Program-made: the position numbers and the translations under genes
The notes under the pieces: generated by a model
The model's input: only the letters and a program-made list of their open reading frames with translations
The model's database searches: none
What the model was told of the DNA's origin: nothing
Assembly (NCBI RefSeq): GCF_000003195.3
Contig: NC_012879.2
Location: 23,735,367 to 23,799,366, forward strand
DNA length: 64,000 nt
Direction of reading: 5' to 3'
Source of the DNA: Sorghum bicolor
Lineage: Eukaryota; Streptophyta; Magnoliopsida; Poales; Poaceae
Shown here: positions 55,071-64,000 of the stretch, in pieces
Layout: each line of letters begins with the position of its first letter
How positions within the stretch are numbered: position 1 is the first letter of the stretch

Positions 55071-56497
55071 CATTCCACATGTGTGGGCAAGAGTATAGCT
55101 GTACTTGGGGTCTTCTAACCACTACTCTAGGTTCAGACTTTGATTGTACAAGTGACTTAGACACTACCATGCCTGGGTTTAACAAGAGTAGATTTTGATG
55201 ATTGCTCCACTCTCCTAACCTCTAAAATTCACAACCCAACCTTGTGCTTAATTTATTTCTGGATTACTATCAATCATTTTTCCTAGATCTTCTGACTCTC
55301 TAAAAGATGATGAACTAAAACTGCTCTATGCCATGGTACACAAGATTGAAATTTCCCCTGTTAAATTGATGATAAGATTTTAGCTACTTACCCATGACCC
55401 AACTTGGTCCAGTTGGTGTGTTGCCACCAGCAGGACCCCTGCACTTGATGTTTCCCATGTCTTTGGATTTCAGAATGCTCAAGAATCCAAGTGTGGGGGG
55501 GGTCAAGTGGCCCCCAACTAAGTCTCTATATTTCCTGAACACACCATGACGTAGTACATGGTGAGGCAAGTTGGCTCGATAAATTCTACCCTAAGCAGTG
55601 GGTCGGCCGACCCCCTCTTTGATGGCCAATGGGAACAGAAGCTTGCAGAGGTACATCATCAACAATGGGAATTCAAATGGCAGCAATAGGCAAGCCCAAG
55701 TGGGGTCGACCGACCCCACCTTGGAGCCCTGGACCCACCATTCAGCATCCACTCAACATCTACCTGCCTTCTGACTGGTTTGCCACTCCTACTCCCCCTC
55801 TATTCTTTCATTTTTATTACTTCTATCTCTTGTTTGCTTTATTAGATAAAATAAAACAAAAATAAAAACAAGAAGACTTGGATCTATGATTTATGACATT
55901 AAAAGTGTGACATGATTCATGACATTAAAAGGATAAAAGTGTCACAAAGTCTAATTCTTGCATATGCTTATACTTGTGGGTCACACATCTTGATAGGAAT
56001 ATCATATTGACTTGGTTGTTGACAAATTGTGATATAGTTCTTAGCTCATGATTCATACCCTTTCTATTCAAAGTGCTTAGAGATTTATTTTTGAAAATAT
56101 CATAAAACCATAGTGTCACTTACTCCTCAATAGTAAGAGAATTCCTACCACAGCCATATATGTTCATACCTTGTTCAAAACCCTTCTATATATGCTACTT
56201 GTACTTGTGTTGCGTTTAGTCAAACCTTGTGACCCTAGTTGAGAATTATGTCATAGTCCCAAGATCAAGATCACACATACACCACATATATATGCTGCTT
56301 CTACATTGGACGTACACAAAAACATGACATCCATTTCCACCATATAGATGCTCCATGTTTTAAGGTTTAGAATATCTCTCTCAAAGTATTGGTTTTAAGA
56401 TGAGGCACAAAGGCTATGCTTAGTAAAAAAAAGTGGGCACATGAAGGTCCATTGCTTTTGAAAAAAAAAGAGAAAAGAAAAAAAAGCTAGCCATGTC
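55071..56497. other. Unassigned repeat-like sequence before element H
   Basis: No coding region. A purine tract (AAGTGTGGGGGGGGTCAAG, about 55,488-55,506) resembles the polypurine tract of a plus-oriented Athila-like element. Palindromes lie at 55,600 and 55,702. The last 5 bases before element H, atgtc (56,493-56,497), are its candidate target duplication; the other copy would be outside the window. Confidence 0.45.
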
Positions 56498-58540
56498 TGT
56501 TGGCATTTCTTAACGTCATCACTAAGAATAGGGTTTAATCCGTCCTCAGCAACGATGTCAGAAATGTCGTGATAATACTTACTAATGCAATCACCAAGAT
56601 TAGAGTATAAATCTATCCTAAGCAACGGTGCCAGAAATGCTTGTTAGCGTTTCTTAGCGTCGCTACCTAGAATAGGGTTCTGCTCTACTCATGATAATGA
56701 CATTGGCAGTGTTATATTGGCAGATCCGTAGCATCACCACCTTGAATAGGAAGCTAGATCTACCTTCCCGATAACGGCGCCTTAGGTAGGGTTCCAGTTC
56801 TTAATCATGGTAGTGGCACGAGGATTGCCATGTTGGTATTCCTTAACAAGTCACTAGCTCGGCGCATGTCTAGCAACAGTGTTAAGTATATACCGGGGTG
56901 ATAGTTCCTTAGGTTTGGAGTTTAAGTACCGCAAGCGGACGGGAATTATCATGTAGCATTTCAACCCGGGGATTTACCGAGTGTCGTATTTATAGGTTCG
57001 CTCTAAGGAAGGCTTAATATGTTAAGGATTCTAAGATAAGCATAGATCAAAGTAATTATGATAGCAATAATGGAATCAAAAGTCATAGTTGGTGATAAAC
57101 ATTTATATGTAGAATAGTGATCCATCACAATCTAGGCATGGCATATGGGCTAAGGAATAAAAAAGAGACTAAAAGAATGAATTGAATCAGAGAATAAACA
57201 AACAACCTATTGGAGCAGGTGTGGTCCTAGATACAGATCATGTCATAGAACAAGTTAATCATGTAATTATACTACTTAGATCTAGTCCTGTGTTTAGATG
57301 GTTTGGGAGGTTACGCGAGTACTGGTCTGCCAGCAACCTCTGCAACTATTTAGACTCCTACACCCAAGCCGAACGTGGGGGAATGCCAAGGACGGACAGG
57401 GCTGTCACCACCTACCGCCATCCCCTCAATCGTGGACTAGGACAATGCATTTACCCAGCCTTTACACCCAAGCACCATGCTTACATGCAAAGAACCTACT
57501 CGGACTCCCCCAGGTCCCCGACCCTATGGATCGACAGGTAAGAAGCCCGAGCCTACTCAACAGAGCATGATAAACCCCCATCTTCACACAAAGCTATTTC
57601 TAGGCAATTAATTAACATGAAGCAATTAGACTAAAGTCCTAAGTGAGAATAATACAACATACACTTAGCACTAGTTCATATAATACACTACTAGCCCTAG
57701 GGTAGCATTATACTATAAGAACTATATACTGAAATGTATGTCATATCATTTCCACTATAACTATATTCTAGTTCATATGCTAGCATCATAAAACATGGCC
57801 TATGATCTATATCATATACCATAGCATAAGAACTATACTCTAGTTCATATGAAGAACTACAACGGACATGATAAGGCATGGACTTGGAGTAAAGATATTC
57901 ATTAATCATACCCAAGTTTCTCTCCAAGGAGCCAAGCCCTCCTTGATAGCTCACCCAACTCTCTCTCTAAAAGCTAAAAGGAAAAACTAAGAAGAGGTAG
58001 TGCCCAAGTGCCTTGAAGGTGGAGTGTTGATTGTGAATGTGATGAGATGAATGGAGCCTCCCTCTCCCCCTCCTTAAATAGGTGGGGAAGGTCGGTTCCC
58101 CAGGGTGTAAACTGCAATTTGCACGCGGGGACTGTGGGAGGATAGGCTCAGCACCGCCTCTGCGAAAGGCGGTGCCGAGATGGGCTGGGCCAGGGTCGGC
58201 CGACCCTAGGGGGCGGCCGCCCCCTAGTGGGCCCCGCTGGCCCCGGCCCGAAGCCCGTTGCCATCCTCTCGGGCCCCTGAGTCCAGATCCACCTGCAAAT
58301 TGATGCACTTCTATATTGGGCTTTTGGGTACTTGTTTATTTGCGCATTTTTTGACGTGTCGGATTGCGCCTTTTTATTTGCTTTCCACCTGTATGCCTGT
58401 ATATGATCTACAAAACACAACTTGCACTACATGTGGAACTTGGTAAGCATTTAATAAGTATATGTGAGTAAAATACATGATTTTCTTCCTTTGCATGAAC
58501 TATGTTGGCGGGGTAAATATGTCATTAAGAACCGCCAACA
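56498..58540 (-). repeat. Element H 3' LTR (2,043 bp)
   Basis: Ends TGTTGGCATT and ACCGCCAACA. The minus-strand TATA box is at 58,072-58,082 (CCTATTTAAGG), and about 110 bases upstream lie two back-to-back perfect palindromes, AGGGTCGGCCGACCCT (58,192-58,207) and AGGGGGCGGCCGCCCCCT (58,208-58,225). The first 400 bases are built of about 70-75-base degenerate repeats with primer-site-like motifs. Confidence 0.9.
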
Positions 58541-59623
58541 AACACCTCCAAGTTTACCACTTGCTCGTCCTCGAGCAAGAACTAAGATCTTGGTTGTTGA
58601 TCAGGAGTTGCTACAATATTTTCACTTCTATCCAGTACATACCTTCAAACAAGAATTCTCCTTTGAATTTTGAACAGATATGTCATGGGGCTTATTGCTG
58701 ATACCTTGGGTCCTTAAGCATTTGCAGGATGGATTTGATCAGATCGAGTGCTATATCCCTAGTTCTTTACTTCACCTTTGTTCTGGAGTTTTTTTATTTT
58801 CAAAACTTAGCACATTTATTTGTCAAATTAAACAATGGATCCAAAGAGAAAGTTAATCATACCATTAAATTTTTGAAAACTTTTATTTCCATCATTCTCT
58901 TTTTGTCTATTAGAGACACATGGCTATGTGGCTAATTCTACTGTTGGGCACTTGCCTATTTTTTTATTTTTATTTTTTTCGAGGTTCCGGACACATGTCC
59001 CTTTTTATTTCCTCGTGATCTTTCTTTTTGAGGTTTCAGACACATGTCCCTTTTTATTTCGTCTGATGCTTTTTTTTCTTTTTCATAGCCATATGCCTTC
59101 TAACAAACTTTTGAGATGATAACATAATGAAATATTTTTGTTTTCAATGGTATGACAACCTCTCAAAGGGTCAACAAAGCTTAATCTAACTCAATGTGAT
59201 TATTTTATTTTTGTAAAAACTCCAGAACTCTAGCGTTGTTTAGAACAGGATACTAGCAGCTCGGATCATCACAAATATATCCATTAATTACTTTAGACTT
59301 TAGATAGAGCATTTTGCAACCCTCGCATTTAATCATTTTATTAATTTGGAGAATTCAAGGTTGAAACTAGATACTGGAAAGAAATTACGATAGAGCAACT
59401 ATTCATCATTTCAACAAGGAAGAAGCATATATCTTACATCACATATAAGAGTGGAATTATATTTTTGTCTTTTTAGCATTTTTCATTTTTTTTATATGCA
59501 ATAATTAAAACATGGAAATTTCATAAAGTAAACATGCTAATTTAAAATTAAGGATGCATGAAAATAAATATGCAATGCAGATAACCTTGGGATTGGAGGT
59601 CCTCCCCCAAGCTAGCTTCTGGC
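58541..59623. other. Element H non-coding 3' interior
   Basis: No coding region. Starts with a polypurine-type stretch on the minus strand (GGTAAACTTGGAGGTGTT). Shares CTTGCTCGTCC near the LTR and the pyrimidine-rich 'gaggttccggacac' words with element D's interior. Confidence 0.6.
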
Positions 59624-61185
59624 CTACTGATCGGGGTTGTACCCCATGTACCACCAGAAGTCTTGGGACTGTTTCAGCAGCTGATCTTGGCGAGCTTGCA
59701 TTTCATCTTGCTGCTGCTGGTCCCAGGCCTGTTGTTGCTGTTGCCATAGCAACCCTTGCTGGTGCCACTCCACGACCTGCTGGTGGTGCGCATCGGTGGT
59801 TTGGATGTGTTGTTGGAGAGTATCCTGGATCTCATCCGTGCGCACCACCAGTCCCCCAAGCTGAGCTTGGAGGCGCTCCAAGTCGGTTCGGCCTACTGTG
59901 GAGGTCGAAGGATATTCTTCTGGTGATTCAGCCCTCCAGCACGATTGTTGTTCCCAAGCTCTGGAATCCGCCTCAGCCCACCCCTCAACACCTTGTGTCG
60001 GCATGGGTGTGTCCCACCCCGAGTGGTAGATTGGCTGTGTATAGGAGGGTGGTGGCTGGGAGCTGGATCCGCCGATGTCCCTGCCAGAAACACTACGCCT
60101 TCGTGCAGTTTCAGCTGTCTGCAGATCAAAGGTTAGTCTCCCAGAGTTATACAAGTGTACACCCGGGTTAGGTAACCGGATTACGTTTGTATACCCTGGG
60201 AAATAAAACACAAGACCGCCCGCATTATCTCTTTTCAAATGGTGACCTTGGATAAGATAGGTTTCATTAATCATGGTGCTTGGAATTTGAATATAATCAA
60301 GATCTTGCCCTTCCAACGCACCAATGGCCGTGGCCACATGTGTTATGTGTGAAGTCAAAGAGATAGGGGTGGTTGTCTTGATTATATCTAACCAATGCCT
60401 TATAATTTCTTGCACAGGCGCAACTTTTATTTTCATTCTAGCCACGTAAAGTAACCTCATTTCATTTACTTGCACAACGCGGGTATCCTGGCTAGGAACA
60501 TTGTTATGGATAGCCAAAGGTGTAAAAACCTTAGAGTGGGGTGTTGGATGTGGGCATTTCTAGGATAGTATTTTCCAGTGTGAACTTGCGCCGTGATTTC
60601 TTCCCAAAACTTATCCTTATTAAACCCTTTTGTGGCATGCACTAAATCAAGAGAGCATCTTTGATGAAAACCAAGGTATTTGCTTAAGTCTTTCCAAAAG
60701 ATAGCATATTCATTTCCAAATAAATGAACAGAAATACCTTCATATGTTTCTCTTAAAGTGCATAGGAATTGAATGGTAAGGGTATAGGATCCATACTCAG
60801 TTATGGGGTGAATGTTGTCCCACCTGGCGGCTTTCCATATGGAGAGGAATTCAGAGTCCATACCGATGTCGGAGAGGAGCGAGTCGTCGTAGACCGGCGT
60901 ATGGAGGAAGATCCGGTCCTTGAGCATGTTGTAGGCTTGATGTTCTCGATCACCCACCAAGTCGAATTGGTGGGCTCCTCCTTCTTCATGTTGTTCCTCC
61001 TCTTGTTCCTCTTCTTCTTCCTCTACCTCTTCCTCTACCTCCTCGATCTCCGAGGATTCTTCCTCAGCGGAAGGACTCCATCGGGGATCGGTGTAGTATG
61101 AGGAAGTGCTCCGATAGGGGCGCTTCGAGAATGACCTCGTGACTCTTTTAAACGCCCCCGAAACTGTTTTGCCGAACCTTTTCAT
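59624..61185 (-). pseudogene. Athila ORF1-like gene of element H (one frameshift)
   Basis: Start chosen at ATG 61,185 (MKRFGKTVSGAFKRVTRSF), because a TATA box lies upstream at 61,357. The first frame ends at 60,466 and a second runs 60,517-59,624; they overlap and read as one protein after a single frame change near 60,510. The N terminus is basic, followed by a Glu-rich run, then a globular region resembling Athila ORF1 proteins (MLKDRIFLHTPVYD, LFGNEYAIFWKDLSKYLGF). The C terminus has a long Gln-rich coiled-coil-like stretch (WQQQQQAWDQQQQDE). Athila ORF1 lies between pol and the 3' LTR in full elements and is sometimes called env-like; its role is unknown. Family assignment is moderate. 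Confidence 0.65.
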
Positions 61186-61356
61186 GGTGCAATGCTTGCA
61201 CCAGTGGATAGCTAGCTTGGATAGGTGATTTTTTTGTGAGGTTTCTGCTGGTGGTTGGTTGGAAATAGCAAAGATGTGAAAGTGTTGCTTGGAGAGTGAA
61301 GATGGAAGTGATGAAGTGAAGTGAGAATGGGTGGAGAGGGCCACACCCGAACCCCT

Positions 61357-61478
61357 GGTATTTATAGTTTGAAAATGCAGGTGGATTCGGGGTGAGGGCA
61401 ACGGCTAGGAGCCTCCCCCAGCTGGCCGTTGGCCAGAGCCATTGGGGGGTCGGCCGACCCTAGGGGCGGCCGCCCCCT
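61357..61478 (-). promoter_or_regulatory. Internal promoter candidate of element H ORF1-like gene
   Basis: Minus-strand TATA box CTATAAATACC at 61,357-61,367, with GGGTCGGCCGACCC (61,447-61,460) and GGGGCGGCCGCCCC (61,463-61,476) about 80 bases upstream. The two palindromes are in the same order and spacing as in the H LTR, where they also precede a TATA box, and an ATTGATGCACTTCTA word follows both blocks (58,303 and 61,551). Confidence 0.6.
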
Positions 61479-61702
61479 GGTGGGCCCCGCTGCTCCCTAA
61501 CTTTTGTCTCCATCTTCCAACGGCTAGTTTTTGAAGTTTTTCGTTGGCATATTGATGCACTTCTAGCTGAAAAAATGACTTTTGCAATTTCCAACATTTA
61601 TTTGTAAAATTTTTATTTTTGAAAAATTTAGGAAAAATATTTTTCTATTATTTTATTTTATTTTCTAGCTGAAAATGAATTTTTGAATATTTTTCAAAAA
61701 AA

Positions 61703-61722
61703 TTATATATATATATATATAT
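61703..61722. repeat. (AT)n microsatellite
   Basis: About ten AT units in the AT-rich joint between gag and the ORF1-like gene, close to where pol is missing. Confidence 0.9.
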
Positions 61723-61843
61723 TTAAGATAACTACCGATTACCTTCGGCAGAGGCTCAAAAAAATGTTTATAGTCCTTTTTGAGAAGGACTCTCTTCCGT
61801 CGTTTGAATTTCACCCTGCATGGTTAGTGGGAGAGTTCTCGGG

Positions 61844-63175
61844 TTACCCCGGGAGTCTACCCGCATTCTCAGTAGGAATTGCAGCGGCGATCTGAGCTAC
61901 TTGTGTTTCTATCATTTTATTAAAGCTCAGTTGGTTTTGTACGGAAGAGGCAAGGTTTTCTATTTTTGTATTTATGTTTTCTAAAACCTTATCATTGGAC
62001 AGCAACTTTTTAGTTAAGTTTTCATTTATTTTAGCTTGTCCAAGAACTAGGTCTTTTAATGAAGGTTGATTCGAATTAAAACTCGAATTACCTTGGAATG
62101 AAGAGCGTGACTGATTATTCCAACCATTACCTTGGTTGGCGCCTCCTTGTTGGCGAAACCCGTTGTTGATGTAGGCAGCGTCTTCACGGGTTTCGGGGCA
62201 ATCATTCCCCGAATGGCCAACTTCTCCACAGACCTCGCACGTCATTAGCGAGTCTATGGCCTTCACCGAGTTCGAGGGGTTCTCTTGGTTCCTCTCGGTG
62301 AGTTGCTTCATCAATAAATCTATTTTTGCGGCAAGCATATCCGTCTCCTTCACGGTATGCATGCCTTTTTGTGTTTTGGCAGCTGGTGGTTGAGTTCTGT
62401 CCTCCCCCCAGCTCTGGTGTTCTACCATCTTCTCGATCAGGGCCTTGGCCCCGGCGGTGGTAAGTGATAGGAACGCGCCTCCAGCGGTGGCGTCTAGGTG
62501 TCCCTTCGACATGGGCGTGAGCCCATTGTAGAAGTTCTGGAGCACCATCCAGTTCTCCATGCCATGATGGGGGCAGCTTAGGATGTACTCTTGTAGCCGC
62601 TCCCACGCTTCAGGGATTGTTTCGCTGGCATTTTGTTGAAAACTGGCAATCCTTCCCCTCAAAGCATTGGTTTTGCTTATGGGGAAGAACTTGGCAAGGA
62701 ATGCCGCGAAGCATTTTGCCCACGTGGTGACAGCTTCCTTATCTTGATAGAACCACCTCTTCGCCTGCCCCACGAGGGAGAAAGGAAAGAGGCGGAGCCG
62801 AATGACATCAGGAGTGATGTCCTTGATGACAATCGTGTCACATAGGTCCAGGAAGTGTTGAAGGTGTGCATTCGCATCCTCGCTTGGCAAGCCACAGAAT
62901 GGGCTCGCCTGCACCATGGTGATCAGGCCGGTGCGTAGCTCGAAGTTCTTGCTGGTCATGTCAACAGCGGGGCCAGTGGCCACGTTGGTGACAGCGGGCA
63001 CGGAGAACTCGCGGAGTGTCTTCTCGGCGGCCATGAGTTCGTTCGGGGTTGGTGCGGTAACGGCTGGTTCACTTGTCGGTGGAGTAGCAGAAGACGAAAC
63101 GGTTCGAGACCGTCTAGTCCTTAGGAGTGCCTCGGGATCGGAGATGTAGTTTTCCGGCGAAGAGAAACCACGCAT
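61844..63175 (-). CDS. Element H gag (443 aa)
   Basis: Begins 129 bases after the primer site (MRGFSSPENYISDPEALLR). Residues about 60-250 form a retrotransposon gag domain (ITMVQASPFCGLPSEDANAH, LRLFPFSLVGQAKRWFYQ, FLAKFFPISKT). One zinc knuckle is present, CEVCGEVGHSGNDCP (Cys-Cys-His-Cys). A predicted coiled coil follows (LTKKLLSNDKVLENINTKIE). The frame ends in TAA just where related elements continue into protease, and the following sequence is not protease. Gag builds the particle; the open frame suggests it may still be translated. The same protein family, in decayed form, is at 25,060-26,931 in element C. Confidence 0.85.
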   Translation of the reverse strand: MRGFSSPENYISDPEALLRTRRSRTVSSSATPPTSEPAVTAPTPNELMAAEKTLREFSVPAVTNVATGPAVDMTSKNFELRTGLITMVQASPFCGLPSEDANAHLQHFLDLCDTIVIKDITPDVIRLRLFPFSLVGQAKRWFYQDKEAVTTWAKCFAAFLAKFFPISKTNALRGRIASFQQNASETIPEAWERLQEYILSCPHHGMENWMVLQNFYNGLTPMSKGHLDATAGGAFLSLTTAGAKALIEKMVEHQSWGEDRTQPPAAKTQKGMHTVKETDMLAAKIDLLMKQLTERNQENPSNSVKAIDSLMTCEVCGEVGHSGNDCPETREDAAYINNGFRQQGGANQGNGWNNQSRSSFQGNSSFNSNQPSLKDLVLGQAKINENLTKKLLSNDKVLENINTKIENLASSVQNQLSFNKMIETQVAQIAAAIPTENAGRLPG

Positions 63176-63303
63176 ACACTATTCCTCCTGTTTCATCCAC
63201 AACAGGGAGAAAAATAGACAGAGTTAGCCTGCATAACAATTGACTCATTACGCACATCAGATTACTTGATTATATTTATCTAGAATCATTTTCATATTAG
63301 CCT

Positions 63304-63322
63304 TCCCAAGGCAACGGCGCCA
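63304..63322 (-). other. Primer-binding site of element H (tRNA-Asp type)
   Basis: The minus strand reads TGGCGCCGTTGCCTTGGGA, eight bases from the LTR start at 63,331. Confidence 0.85.
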
Positions 63323-63330
63323 GAAATGCA

Positions 63331-64000
63331 TGTTGGCATTTCTTAACGTCATCACTAAGAACAGGGTTTAATCCGTCCTCAGCAACGATGTCAGAAATGT
63401 CGTGATAACACTTACTAATGCAATCACCAAGATTAGAGTATAAATCTATCCTAAGCAACGGTGCCAGAAATGCTTGTTAGCGTTTCTTAGCGTCGCTACC
63501 TAGAATAGGGTTCTGCTCTACTCATGATAATGACATTGGCAGTGTTATATTGGCAGATCCGTAGCATCACCACCTTGAATAGGAAGCTAGATCTACCTTC
63601 CCGATAACGGCGCCTTATTACCGTTAGGGTAGGGATCCAGTTCTTAATCATGGTAGTGGCACTAGGATTGTCATGTTGGTATTCCTTAACAAGTCACTAG
63701 CTCGGCGCATGTCTAGCAACAGTGTTAAGTATATACAGGGGTGATAGTTCCTTAGGTTTGGAGTTTAAGTACCGCAAGCGGACGGGAATTATCGTGTAGC
63801 ATTTCAACCCGGGGATTTACCGAGTGTCGTATTTATAGGTTCGTTCTAAGGAGGGCTTAATATGTTAAGGATTCTAAAATAAGCATAGATCAAAGTAATT
63901 ATGATAGCAATAATGGAATCAAAAGTCATAGCAGGTGATAAACATTTATATGTAGAATAGTGATCCATCACAATCTAGGCATGGCATATGGGCTAAGGAA
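63331..64000 (-). repeat. Element H 5' LTR (partial, cut by window end)
   Basis: The first 670 bases match 56,498-57,160. It has 12 extra bases (attaccgttagg region near 63,617) absent from the left LTR. Confidence 0.92.

Larger units (their letters stand above)
56498..64000 (-). mobile_element. Element H: Athila-like LTR element with gag and ORF1-like gene but no pol (right end off window)
   Basis: Left LTR 56,498-58,540 and right LTR from 63,331 to beyond the window share their starts (TGTTGGCATTTCTTAACGTC) with roughly a dozen substitutions and one small indel over 670 bases. Between them on the minus strand are the primer site, gag (63,175-61,844) and an Athila ORF1-like gene (61,185-59,624). 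Only about 440 bp separate gag from the start of the ORF1-like open frame, leaving no room for protease, reverse transcriptase, RNase H or integrase. Confidence 0.9.

Overview
The window is repeat-rich nuclear DNA of a grass, most likely a panicoid such as sorghum or a close relative. That placement rests on the families present: Tat- and Athila-type Ty3/gypsy elements with tRNA-Asp-type primer sites, L1-type LINEs, small terminal-inverted-repeat elements in introns, and a plant PERK receptor kinase with GT-AG introns. Nothing bacterial, organellar or viral was seen. Only one convincing host gene is present; nearly everything else is nested retrotransposon.

1-37 kb is a nest of minus-strand LTR elements. 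Element F (about 36.8-39.2 kb) was entered by Athila-like element C (25,032-36,815). C was entered twice: by D inside its 5' LTR (27,337-35,263, 5-bp target duplication gtaat) and by Tat-type element A in its gag-protease region (685-25,031). A was entered by Tat-type element B (8,635-20,589, duplication atcgg) and probably by an unnamed element whose end is at position 684. By eye the LTR pairs differ by 1/459 (B), about 15/1339 (D) and about 10/629 (A), which agrees with the nesting order.

A and B each carry, besides gag-pol on the minus strand, a six-exon gene on the plus strand next to the 3' LTR, tail-to-tail with pol. The A gene encodes a plant-mobile-domain (PMD-like) protein of about 949 aa and is broken by one stop codon and one 1-bp deletion. 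The B gene encodes an uninterrupted 932-aa protein with a 'putative gypsy-type transposon' N-terminal region. The two are not recognisably homologous at the N terminus, but share size, exon number, a basic KRR(R/K) patch and a coiled-coil tail.

39.2-44.5 kb holds the host gene: a proline-rich extensin-like receptor kinase (714 aa, seven coding exons plus a leader exon), with a related small transposon in two of its introns. A 5'-truncated L1 LINE with a 16-bp target duplication (44,631-47,174) lies just downstream.

47-56.5 kb is a scrambled zone of Athila-like leader and LTR pieces in direct and inverted copies, a second LINE fragment, and many copies of a GGGTCGNCCGACCC palindrome. 56,498 to the window end is element H, a minus-strand Athila-like element with gag and an Athila ORF1-like gene but no pol; its right LTR runs off the window. 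D and H (and probably G) lack pol and would depend on enzymes supplied by other elements.
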